The translations under genes and the position numbers were made by a program. A DNA stretch of 64,000 bases from the NCBI RefSeq assembly GCF_002878395.1, contig NC_061116.1:126058976-126122975 (forward strand). Direction: 5' to 3'. The notes under the pieces are model-generated. The model was not told the origin of the DNA. It searched no databases and was given only the letters and a program-made list of their open reading frames with translations. Of this stretch, positions 1-9,988 are shown piece after piece. Source of the DNA: Capsicum annuum. Lineage: Eukaryota > Streptophyta > Magnoliopsida > Solanales > Solanaceae. The first letter of the stretch is position 1, and each line of letters starts with the position of its first letter.

Positions 1-1560
1 TGTTTTCTAGGATTCATTCAGAATCTAGCATGGGTTCAACATATGTTATTTTAATATGTATTTAGATAATTTAAGTTGTTAACTATTTTAATTTATAATA
101 TTTTTTAATGTAATTTTCAAATTAATATACGTTACTTTTCTTTTCCAAATTATTGAGGCATTGATAGTCAATTATATTTTAAAAATAATTTAAGTTTTTA
201 ATTATTGTGATTTATAATACTTTTCTTCTATTCCAATTTCAGTGACACTAATATAATTTCAAGAATCGACCAAATATTTTATATCTTTTAAATTTTTTAA
301 GTTGGCAATTATTGTGATTTCTAGTATTTTTCATGTAATTTTTTTGAAATATATAACATATTAATTTTTTTTTAGATATTTTAAGTTGTTAACAATTGTA
401 ATTTATAATACTTTTTTATGTAATTTTTGAATCATATATGCTACTCTCCTTGTCCAGAATTTTGTGTCGACGACAACCAATTATATTTTTTAAATAATTT
501 AAATTTTTGATCATTGTGATTTATAATATTTTTTCTATCTCAACTTATGTGGCACAATGCTTAAATGACCATAATAATTAATTAGGGGTGATATAGTAAA
601 ATCACGACTGAAGCAGCTGAAGTAGAAATCAGTCAATTTTTTAATTTTTTTTTTGTTAATTATTGTTATTTATAGTAATTTTTATTTCATTTTCAAATAA
701 TATATGTTGCTTTATATCTTCTTATGTCCCTTCCCAATTTACGTGATACTAATATAATTTTGATAGTCAATCAAATATTTTATGTTGACATATCATTTTG
801 TTATTCTTATTTTTCTAATACATAAATGACTTATAATAAGGAGTGATATAGTAAAATCATCGTTCGAAAGACGAAAATTTAATTTAAAATATTAAGGGTT
901 AATTTAGTATTTTATGTCTATTTTATTCTTCATTAAATATTATTTATTTTCTTAATACTTAGATGACTCATAATAATTAATTAAGAGCGATTAATTATGT
1001 TATTACTATAAAAATTAATATAATTTTATCATATCCAAAAGTAATCATCAATAATTCACCGGAATAGTATATTAATTAAATACGAGATGCTATATTAGCA
1101 TATGCAAAATATGATATTATTAAACATTATTGGATAGTGCATTATATTTATCTTTCACAATAATAAAATTTTACTATATATTTTTCTTTATTTTTTTTAA
1201 CTTGATACATATTGACCCAACACANNNNNNNNNNNNNNNNNNNNNNNNNNNNNNNNNNNNNNNNNNNNNNNNNNNNNNNNNNNNNNNNNNNNNNNNNNNN
1301 NNNNNNNNNNNNNNNNNNNNNNNNTTTTATCTATTTTTAAAAAAATATTTTAACTTGTTAATTATTGTGATCTATAATAATTTTTACGTAATTATCAAAT
1401 AATATATTTACTCCTTGTGTCCCAATTTATGTGGTTTCGATACAATTTTGAGAGTCAACTAAAATTTTTATATATCTTTTAAATATTTTAAGTTGTTAAT
1501 TATTATGATTTGCAATAGTTTTTCTTTTATCTCAATTTATGTGGCATTGCTAAAATAATG
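1..1560. repeat. AT-rich block of degenerate Stowaway-like MITE units
   Basis: No gene is visible. The block is built from irregular copies of two words. One resembles 'aatttatgtggc' (541-555, 735-749, 1424-1434, 1534-1545), which I recall as the terminal motif of Solanaceae Stowaway MITEs. The other resembles 'attattgtgatttataata' (about 200, 308, 390, 505, 1360, 1500). Copies differ in spacing and sequence, so this is a worn-down nest or array rather than a clean satellite. Family assignment is from memory; the repetition itself is seen directly. Confidence 0.6.
1225..1324. other. Assembly gap (100 N)
   Basis: Exactly 100 N, the usual placeholder for a gap of unknown size. It lies inside the AT-rich repeat block and no paralogous copy in the window allows its true size to be judged. 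Confidence 0.99.
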
Positions 1561-1561
1561 A

Positions 1562-2070
1562 GAGTCAACAAAATTTTTATATGTCTTTTAAATATTTTAA
1601 GTTATTAAATATTGTGATTTGTGGGAACAAATTAGTTTTGAACATGATAGCCAATTAAATAAATAAAATTTTTTTACTTCTAATATGTAGTTATAGTTAA
1701 TTAATATAAATTAATATAGTATATTAAATATTTAAATCATTATGATGAAGCAATGGAATTATTATATATTGGGGCATAGTATGTAATTAAGTGGGAGTAG
1801 AAGGGTTTTTTGGTAAGAGTCAATAAAATTTCTATATGTCTTTTAAATATTTTAAGTTATTAATTATTGTGATTTGTGGCAACAAATTAATTTTGAACAT
1901 GATAGACAATTAAATAAATAAATTTTTTTTACTTCCAATATGTAGTTATAGTTAATTAATATAAATTAATAAAATATATTAAATATCTAAATCATTTTGA
2001 TAAATTAATAAAATTATTATATATTGGGGCACAATATATAATTATGTGGAAGTAATTGGCTTTTTTGGTA
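1562..2070. repeat. Two-copy 255-bp tandem duplication
   Basis: The sequence starting 'gagtcaacaaaat' at 1562 recurs as 'gagtcaataaaat' at 1817, a period of 255 bp. The copies share the internal words 'ttttgaacatgatag' and 'ttatatattggggca'. They differ by scattered substitutions, so the duplication is not recent. No coding content. Confidence 0.8.
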
Positions 2071-2074
2071 ATTG

Positions 2075-2097
2075 GAAGAGGTGGTCAAAACCACCTC

Positions 2098-2100
<3 letters not shown>
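2075..2100. repeat. Perfect hairpin, 11-bp stem and 4-nt loop
   Basis: gaagaggtggt (2075-2085) and accacctcttc (2090-2100) are perfect reverse complements around the loop 'caaa'. The stem directly abuts a TA dinucleotide run. It may be an end of a foldback or MITE element; no partner end was found. Confidence 0.85.

Positions 2101-2134
<34 letters not shown>
2101..2134. repeat. (TA)17 microsatellite
   Basis: Seventeen uninterrupted TA units immediately follow the hairpin ending at 2100. Confidence 0.97.
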
Positions 2135-2137
<3 letters not shown>

Positions 2138-2279
2138 TTTCAATGAAGGACAAAAAATTCAAATCATTTTTCTAAGGATCTTCATACTTTTAATATATTG
2201 TAGATGTAGATAGAATAATTACCTATTGGACTGTCTATATCTCAAATATTTCTAAATCATACTTATTTATCTTTCAACT

Positions 2280-2700
2280 TACTTTTTTATTTTTCTTTGA
2301 TTTTTTTTAATTTTTTAGTTTTTCTTAGCCCTTACTCTTTTTTTACTTTTCTCTGCTCAACTTTTTTTTTTAAAATTTTTTTCTCTTTTGTTTTACTTTA
2401 ATTTCTATTTTTCTCTTTTTTTATTTTTAGTTTTTTACAATCCTTATTTTTTTTTTCCTTTTCTCCTCTCAACTTCTATTTTTTAATAATACATTTGTCT
2501 TTTTTCTTTTTAAATTTTTCTCAGCCTTTATTTTTGTTTTATCAGTTTTTTCTTTTTTCCCAACATTTATTTTTTCCTTTTATCCTCTCAATTTCTATAT
2601 TTTTTTCTTTTTTATTTTCTTTGATTTTTTATTTTAAATATCTTTCTTCATTTTTTTGCAATTTTTATTATTTTTCTTTCTTTTTCCGTTCAAACAACAC
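2280..2700. repeat. T-rich, pyrimidine-biased tract with weak period of about 115 bp
   Basis: About 420 bp of T and C with few purines on this strand. The phrase 'ctcaactt' or close variants within 'cttttctcctctcaacttc' appears near 2350, 2462 and 2580, giving a rough period of 112-118 bp. An open frame at 2495-2725 translates mainly to Phe, Ser and Leu and is a composition artefact. Confidence 0.65.
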
Positions 2701-2736
2701 GTTAAGTCCTATGGATAAAAGTTGACACTACCACAT

Positions 2737-3504
2737 TGTTGGAACCCTTAGAGGTTACACCACATAGTGAGGGACCAGATCCCTTAAAATCCATCACAAG
2801 AAAAAGCACAGTAAATGAACTAGGAACTCAACACAATGCAGTAAACATAGAAAACACAAGATTTAGCTTGGAAACCCCCTTGCTCAAGGGAGAAAAGCCA
2901 CTACTTGCCCTCACTAGCACCTAAAATTTCACTATAATCAAACTCTTGATTATAAACTTGATTTCAACCTAACTCCAGACTCCTTCTGCTTGTAATAACT
3001 CTACTACAAGCCTACTTGACAACTTTGCCAAGAACCCTCAACACTGGTTAACTTTAACCAGTTTCAAGCTTAGGCAACTCTACATAAAGCATTCTCAAAC
3101 AACAATAAAAGATCATTACTCTTATAGACTGAGTAATTCAGTTATAAATCAAGATTCACTTAAGAGCACTCACTCTTTTAACTTACACAAGAGATAAAAA
3201 CATGAACAATACTTGAGCAATGTTGGAGATTAAGTTTTTGCTGCCTTTTTTTCTTTAGCTCTCCGATTTTGAATGTGCAAAAACTACTTGATAAAAAAGT
3301 ATCTTTTACCTTTTATAGTTGAGTGATGACTAGGGTTGAAATGCTATTGGACTAGGTGTCCTTAATAGTACAAGCAACACCTGCACAGTTTGTTACACAA
3401 GTAAACAAAACTGTGCAGACGCGTGCCAGCTGTACTGTTACCTTGAACATCCAAGGAGCTGGTCCCTTGTAGTCATCTGCTCATCATCAAAACAAGAAAC
3501 AACA
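2737..3504 (-). repeat. 3' LTR of the copia-like element
   Basis: Starts tgttggaaccc and ends acaaca on the plus strand (minus-strand ends TGTTGT and CCAACA). It pairs with 8950-9628, sharing for example the words 'gaggtt', 'gctcaagg' and 'tgtgcagacgcgt'. Length is 768 bp. Confidence 0.85.
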
Positions 3505-3518
3505 ATTTCCCTTTTTAG
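3505..3518 (-). other. Polypurine tract of the copia-like element
   Basis: On the minus strand this reads ctaaaaagggaaat and lies directly upstream of the 3' LTR, the standard position for plus-strand priming. Confidence 0.75.
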
Positions 3519-4167
3519 ATGATGACAAAGCAACCACAGAGTTTTGACCATCAATACATATTCATTACATTTAATCAATGTGATTACCACTACTGAAGAT
3601 GAATGTTCACCCTATCATGCGATACCATGCTTTTACCATCATACAACATAGGGACCTGGTCCCTTGTTGTCAATTTCTACCAAGCTTCAATTTCTTTCTC
3701 TTGTTACGATGCACCATTGTTCATTTAGTGCATTTACATACTTTCCTTATCATTATGCCTTTACATCTTCACATATGCAATACTTGGTACCTGGGCTCTT
3801 ATCATTAGCTTAAACACACACACTTGGTCCTTAACAGATGAAGTCAGTATTCCCCTTTTTGGCATCATTGAAAAGGAATAAAAGTAAACCAAGAGTAAAA
3901 TAAGTATAGTTAGTTACTCATGGTCACTGGGGTAACACTTAATCATGAAGAAAAACTTTTTAAAATAAAGGAGACAAATGAGGCACATAAGCAAAAATTT
4001 ATTCATTGTTAGCACCATTACAATGCACCAAAAAAACATCAAGTAACTGTTTACAAAGGCCACAACAAAGACTGACACACTAGGACTCTGGTAGAAGGGG
4101 GCTTAGGGGAGAGTGATTTTAGAAATATGTCCATTCTAGTAGCCTTAGCAACATGAGCATCCAACAA
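3519..4167. other. Non-coding stretch between PPT and coiled-coil ORF
   Basis: No supported gene. It holds one perfect copy of gggacctggtccc (3651-3663) and otherwise looks like element 3' untranslated sequence. Confidence 0.5.
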
Positions 4168-6199
4168 CTATTTAGTAAGGTCCTTTACTTCAGTATTCAA
4201 TCCTTGAACCTCACCAGTTAATTTTGCAACCTTGCCCTTGAGCTTTGCATTTTCTGCTGCAAGTTCTTCAGTGGTACCAAGTCTCTTAAAGGACAACTTC
4301 TGATTCTGCAATTTCAAGTGAACTGTCTCAGTGTCCTTTGCAACTAATTTGATCCTTAACTCCTTCATTTCTTTGTTTAAATGTGCTTGAGCAGCCAAAA
4401 GTTCTAATACTTGGGATACAGTTCCCACTTTCCCTTCAATGCATTCATTCTCCATCAAGGTTGTCAGACTGAACTTTTGTTTGACTGATCTTGGGGTTTT
4501 CTTTATCCCAATTACTCCAAAGTGATCAAATACCTTGTTTAGAAAGTACCCATATGGCATCCCATGTTTCCCTTCTTTCTCATAGATCACCTTCTTCATG
4601 TGCTCTATCATAAGAGCAGGTAAACTTATCAACTCAAACTTACTCAAACATTCTATTAAGAATAGGTCAACATCAGAGGCAATGGTCCTTTTCTCTGATA
4701 TGGGCAGAAGGACCTTGTTCACAAATTCAAAAACCAACTGGAACTTACTAGTGAGAAATTTCATTTTAACCCCAACTATTGAAGTCCTACCCACTTTCGA
4801 GGCTTTAATCATGAACTCAGTTGTGGGCTGTTGCTTCACAACAGTCCTTATACCCATAAAAGGTACATTCAAAATTCCTCCTAGGGTTTCTTCATCCCGT
4901 CTTATTTTTTTTCCTTACACTTGTGCAAATAGACTCAATCCATCTTTTGAGAAACCCATTGAATAATAGAATTCCCTAACTTCATTTTCAAAAACCACTG
5001 GTGCTGCTTCCTCAAATAGATGGTTCCATCCTTGGGCCTTACATATTCTACCAATTCTGCCATTGCAGGTTTCTCATGGATCTTTGAATCAAACACTCTC
5101 CCATATAATACTTTCTGGTTTCTAAGACAACATTTCTTGCTTTTCTAGGGACAACCTTCTTTTCTTCCTCTTTTCTTCTTCTCTTTGAGTCATACTTAGT
5201 TCCTCTTCAACAACCTTTCTCTTTTTGGGACCAGGTCCCTCAAAGACTTTCTTCTTCTTCTTCACAGTAATATATATTTTTTTTCCTGGATGGCTTCTAG
5301 ATTTTGAACCAGAGGACCTGGTCCTTTCAGTACCATGAAATTTTTGTCTTCTCTTTTTGGTTGCAGCACAACATCAAAATCAATGTCCTCCCCCCTTCAA
5401 GCTTTACAACATCAATATTTTCTTTCTCCCCGAATACAACAGTTTTCTTAAGCCTTCTTCTTTTTATGGTTAAAGACTTATTTTCCTTTATAGAATCTAC
5501 TATAAATTTCATTTTAGACCCCTTAGTAGAGTAGGATCTTGTAACTTGTACACCAGTGTCAATCATTTTCCCTTTTCTTTTAATGTCCCTTAGTCTATTT
5601 ATTTTCCAACTAAGGGGTTGTTCATCCCCATCCTCTTTATTTTCCTCTTTTGAAGCTAATATAAACTCCCCATCCTTTGTCAAGTTATCATTTTCTCCTA
5701 CTATATTCCTTATTGCAGAGCTTTTCTTGGGATCATATGCAAGTAGAAGCAAATTTTTAGCCACCAAGTTTACACTGCTAAGTGAATCAGACTTCTCTAC
5801 ATAAACTCATTCATCACACAATTTGGTAAGATGGGGTTTGACTTAGAAGGGTTAGGGGAACCAGGTACTGGTAAGTTATTTGACATTTTAGTTCCTTCCA
5901 ATTCTTTAAAGTTAACAGATATTTGTGCAACGTTGGAGGATTTTGGTTTTTATAAGGAAGGGGAATTTCTGATTGAGAAGTTTCTTGTTCAATTGGTGAG
6001 TCAGATCGTTAATTTAAGCCAACTTTTAAAGATAACGAGTAAGAACTTTAGTGGATGTAGGATTTTCGACAGGAACATTTTCACTCGGGATTTCTAGAAT
6101 TTCAGGGAAGGGTGTAGTAGGTAAGACACTTTGTGATTCTTGAGGAGGATCAAAAGATAATTCTTTCATGGGGGTGGAAGAGGTTGGAATTTCTACCAT
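4168..6199 (-). pseudogene. Env-like/additional ORF of the copia-like element, broken
   Basis: I read this as one degraded ORF starting with the ATG at 6199. Its longest intact piece is 4168-4872 (234 codons) and a second is 5327-5767 (146 codons). The C-terminal piece has a conserved-looking core near residues 75-110 (LPALMIEHMKKVI, HGMPYGYFLNKVF), then a Leu/Lys/Glu-rich heptad region from about residue 155 to the end, probably a coiled coil. The middle piece is lysine-rich and basic. I recall this protein type as an extra ORF downstream of gag-pol in Solanaceae Sirevirus-like elements; its function is unknown. It has no obvious membrane segment, so 'env-like' describes position only. Several stops and frameshifts separate the pieces. 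Confidence 0.6.
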
Positions 6200-7139
6200 T
6201 TTGAAATTTTTTATGAAAAGAAAAGAAGAAGGACCAGTTTAGAGCAAAGATAGAATACCTTAGAAGGATACTCTGAGTTGATTAAGAAGAGAATAAATTA
6301 TATAGGAATTGATTTTGTAACTAAGGAGATGACCATTTGACATTTGATAGGTATCTTTTTGAAATAATGCGTTTAATCACTGAAGGTGTGACTCTTCACA
6401 TTTGTTTTTGAATTGACAACTTTTGTTCAGATAGGAGAAGACATGTGGCCTTTTCAAACAAAAATTTGATGAATTTTTAAGGCACATTATTTGGGTACTA
6501 ATTTGAGAGATGGGATAGGTCCTTCTCTTTCTTGAGTGAATTTTCAACTTATGTTTGCTTCAACTGTTCTCCTCCTAAGTTGTTTCCATGGGTGTGTACC
6601 TATAAGGGTATGAAGCTGAGTTAGATTAACATGCACCTACTTTATCATGGATACCTGTCTCCTTAACATAGTCAATTTTGAGGAGTGACATTGATTCAAA
6701 TTTTAGGTCGGTATTTTGAACGAGCTCAGTGTCAATTTGCTCTTTAGAATAGGTCTGAGGACCATGTCCCCGATTTATTTCACTCATACTGCCTCAAGTT
6801 TCTTCTTCTAATGATGAGTTTTTTGGGACCAGGTCCTTTCAAAATAAAACACTTTCACCTTGAAGTGTCTTGAGAGAGGGAATCTAGTCAAATCTTAGAA
6901 CACATTCTATCAATAACCCATTATTGATTGCAATCTCCTTTCTCATACCTGGAATCTTAATCAAAAGTTGGATTTGGGAACCCACTTAAGCTTGAGTTCC
7001 CAGTAAGAGGACAATGGTGTGATCAAATCCTTCTTGACCAATCTAGGTAGAAATTTCTTCTTCACCTTTTTTGAAACTTGAATCCATTAGCATGTGTATT
7101 CTTCTACCAAACATATACAGTACTCCTTATTTTAGCCTT
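6200..7139. other. Pol-less interval of the copia-like element
   Basis: No protease, integrase, RT or RNase H motif was found on either strand. It contains two near-perfect gggaccWggtccc copies (6759-6770 and 6825-6837). In an autonomous Sirevirus a pol of about 4 kb would lie between gag and the extra ORF, so this interval marks its loss or original absence. Confidence 0.5.
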
Positions 7140-8894
7140 AAGCCAATACTGACATCTTTTCTTCAAATGTCCATCTCTTCCACAGTGAGTGCATAAGAGT
7201 TCGTACACTTTGTTTCTAATATCATGAGTAGCCTTTCCTTTACACCCAATATGTTGGAATTATCCTTGATAGGCCAGGACTCTACCATCATTAACACCTT
7301 GATAATTCAAATTATAAGGGATCTATGAAGAAGCAGTCTATTTAAGAGACTTGTTGAGCTCCTCTCTCAAACGGGCCAGGTCTCTTTCTAACTCTTCATT
7401 CTTGTGCAGTGCAGACATAAGGTGTTTTTAAGAATCCCTTAGTTTTTCCTCAAGATCAATCTAAAACCTTTAGGCTTCCTTTTTCCCTTTACTATCTAAA
7501 TTATTTCCCTTCTTCAGTTGACTCATACGACTCAAATTCTCAGATTTCAATTTAGAGAACATTTTTCTAGGTTCAGATTTGAAGAGTTAATGCAATCAGA
7601 TCAAGATCTTGATTCTCTACTTTCTCTTCTAAAGAATTTTTCTTCAAAGTTAGTTCACATACATAATCTATTAAAACATTGGTAAGCCTTTTTATCTTTC
7701 TAGCAGAGTAGTTATCTAGGTTATCCTTAATGTCAGAAAAGCTACCTCTTTTTCTTCTTTATCTTCTGTGTTGGCCATAAAGGCAAACAAGGAATCATAG
7801 ATAACTGGACTATCTTTTACTGCTAACATAGACACATCTCGAGACTTCTCATCTTTATCAGATTCACTGGAAAAATCTCCCCATGCTTCCAGAGCTTGCT
7901 TTACTGCATACTTAGTTGCAGTTTTCCTTCTTGATTTTTTAGGGACCTGGTTCCTGTTCTTTCCTTTGTCACCTTTGGTCTTAAGATACTCCTGATAATC
8001 CAATTTTTGCATCGAATAGTCTTTGATAAAGTGCTAAAGACTCCCACATTTGTGACATACCTCAACATTGTTTACCTTTTTACTGCTTTTTTTTTTCTTC
8101 AAAACTGACCACTTCATGGACATAAAATCCTATTTGCCAAATAGGCAACATCAGTATCATCTTCACTTGAATCATGTTTTAAAGATTTTAATGCAAGGGA
8201 TTTTTCTTTTTTAACTTCCTTCTTCTCTTGCTCTTGCTATTTCTTGAGCTCATGAGTCTTTAGGTTTCAAATCAATTCATCCATAGTGAGTGTCTTTAGG
8301 TTTCTTACTTCAGTTATAGCATCCATTTTTCTCTCCTAGGACTTAGGACAAATCCCAAGAACCTTCTTCACTTGCTTATACAAGGGAATTACTTCTCCTA
8401 AGTAGTGAAGCTTATTTGTGATAGAAGTGAATCTTATGTGCATTTTTTCGATAGTTTCTCCTTCTTTCATAGTGAAGGTTTCATATTGAGTGGTAAACAT
8501 ATACTTTAGAATCTTTCACATTAGCGGTGCCTTCATAAATAGTCCTCAAGCAATCCTAGATCTCTTTGGTATTTTCACAAGCTGAGATCCTGTTATATTC
8601 ATCAAGCCCTATACCACAAACTAGAAATTTCTTGGCCTTTTAATTCTTCTTAATTTTCCTTATGTATTAATCATTATACTCTCTCCTGCTTTTAACAATC
8701 ATTCTATTTATTTCTCCTTCTTTGACTTTTTTAACAGGAACATGAGAATCATCAAGAATTATGTTCATTATCTCATTATTCTCAGCCATAATAAAGTCAA
8801 ACATCCTGGTTTTCCACCATCCATAATACTGTCCATTAAATCTAGGTGGTCTAGTGGTAGATTTCCCTTCTTCTAGGTTAGGTGGAGCAACCAT
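7140..8894 (-). pseudogene. gag: Ty1/copia gag (UBN2-type) with two zinc knuckles, broken
   Basis: Gag would form the particle that packages element RNA. From the ATG at 8894, the N-terminus has RPPRFNGQYYGWWKTRM, typical of the DUF4219/UBN2 class of copia gag. Downstream, MDAITEVRNLKTLTMDELI (about 8270-8330) is a further gag signature. A first zinc knuckle near 8030-8070 reads CHKCG, with a stop inside and the last Cys changed to Tyr. An acidic piece at 7716-8012 contains LEAWGDFSSESDKDEKS. A charged coiled-coil stretch follows (about 7330-7560), then a complete CCHC knuckle, CTHCGRDGHLKKRC (about 7150-7195). Several stops and frameshifts make it non-functional. Confidence 0.75.
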
Positions 8895-8936
8895 GCTAAC
8901 TAAATCACTCTAGGTGTAACCTTTGAAAGTGTTCTG

Positions 8937-8948
8937 GCTCTGATACCA
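8937..8948 (-). other. Primer-binding site, initiator Met tRNA type (perfect)
   Basis: On the minus strand this is TGGTATCAGAGC, an exact match to the usual plant initiator-Met PBS, one base inside the 5' LTR that begins at 8950. Confidence 0.92.
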
Positions 8949-8949
8949 A

Positions 8950-9628
8950 TGGTTAGAACCCTTGGAGGTTGCACAACACAGTGAGGTACCAAGTCTCTCA
9001 TAATTGGTCACAGGCAAAAACACAATATATGAACCAGTAGCTCAACACAGTGAAGGAACCTTAGATAACATAGGATTTAATGTGGAAACCCCTTCGCTCA
9101 AGGAAGGAAAAATCACAGCTTACCCTCACAAGCACCCAAAACTTCACTATAATCAAAATCTTGATTACAAACTCGATTTCAGTCTAACTCTAGGATTCTC
9201 CTACTTGTAATAACTCTACTACAAGCCTACCTTGACAACTCTTCTAAGAACCCTTAACACTAGTTAACTCTAACCAGTTTTGAGCTAAGAAAACTCTACC
9301 TAAAGCACTCTCAAACAACAATAAAAGATCATTACTCTTATAGACTGAGTAATTCATTTACAAATCAAGATTCACTCAAGAGCACTCATACTTTTAACTT
9401 ACAAAAGAGATAAGAACATGAGCAATATTGTAGATTGAGTTTTTGCCGCTTTTTTTTCTTTAGCTCTCCGATTTCGAATGTGCACAAACTACTTGATAAA
9501 TAAGCATCATTTTTCTTTTATAGTTGAGTGATTACTAGGGTTAAAATGCTATTGGAACAGTGTCCTTAATATTACAATAGCACCTGCATAGTTTGTTACA
9601 CAAGAGGACAAAAATGTGCAGACGCGTA
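8950..9628 (-). repeat. 5' LTR of the copia-like element, truncated
   Basis: Aligns with 2737-3504 from 'tggttagaaccc' to 'gcagacgcgt', then diverges. The outer roughly 75 bp of the LTR are missing, apparently replaced by the repeat at 9629. Confidence 0.8.
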
Positions 9629-9983
9629 CAAGATTACAAAGTGAAGTTCAACTGAATATACTGATATAACTTATCTAAATACAACATAAAGACTAGTCTA
9701 ATACATAAGAGAGAGATAAAAAATACTCTAAACGTCAGGAGCTCACTCTATGTCTCCAAACCATGATTGCTCCGCACGACGTACACATCAACGATGATAA
9801 CCCATATTCTAATCTGCAGGCTACAGAAGTGTAGTATGAGTACCAAATGAATGGTAATCAGTAGGCTACTACCAACTAAGCTCCAAAGATAAAATAGATA
9901 TACACAACATATAATTAAAATGGATTCCCCACCCAAGAGTCCATAAATCATATAACAAGCCAATGAAATAATAAGGAACCACT
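9629..9983. repeat. Left half of an unclassified LTR-like repeat
   Basis: No ORF of interest. It is interrupted at 9989 by the chromovirus and continues at 18863. I read it as a fragment of an older LTR, but its partner is not in the window. Confidence 0.4.
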
Positions 9984-9988
9984 ATCCT
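9984..9988. repeat. Target-site duplication atcct (left)
   Basis: Five bases atcct flank the element here and again at 18858-18862, a perfect 5-bp TSD. Confidence 0.93.

Larger units (their letters stand above)
2737..9628 (-). mobile_element. Ty1/copia (Sirevirus-like) element, pol-less, 5' LTR truncated
   Basis: A minus-strand LTR element: 3' LTR at 2737-3504, coiled-coil ORF at 4168-6199, gag at about 7140-8894, a perfect initiator-Met PBS at 8937-8948 and the 5' LTR at 8950-9628. Gag followed by an extra ORF before the 3' LTR is the plan of Sireviruses, but no protease, integrase, RT or RNase H motif was found between them. The 5' LTR stops matching its partner at about 9628, where another repeat begins, so no TSD can be tested. 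The palindrome gggaccWggtccc recurs throughout. It is either a deletion derivative or a non-autonomous family. Confidence 0.75.

Noticed and set aside
1130..1402. Open frame spanning N
   Set aside because: More than a third of it is unknown sequence.
2495..2725. 76-codon open frame, Phe/Ser/Leu rich
   Set aside because: It lies in the T-rich tract, so its composition alone explains both the absence of stops and the hydrophobic translation.
4598..4966. 122-codon plus-strand frame
   Set aside because: Shadow of the minus-strand coiled-coil ORF, which has recognisable motifs.
5831..6097. 88-codon plus-strand frame starting MGFDLEGLGEP
   Set aside because: It is antisense to the broken coiled-coil ORF (starts at 6199 on the minus strand) and resembles nothing I know.
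8937..8948. tRNA gene fragment
   Set aside because: The match to the initiator-Met tRNA 3' end is only the 12-nt PBS; no cloverleaf sequence surrounds it. The same applies to the other PBS sites.
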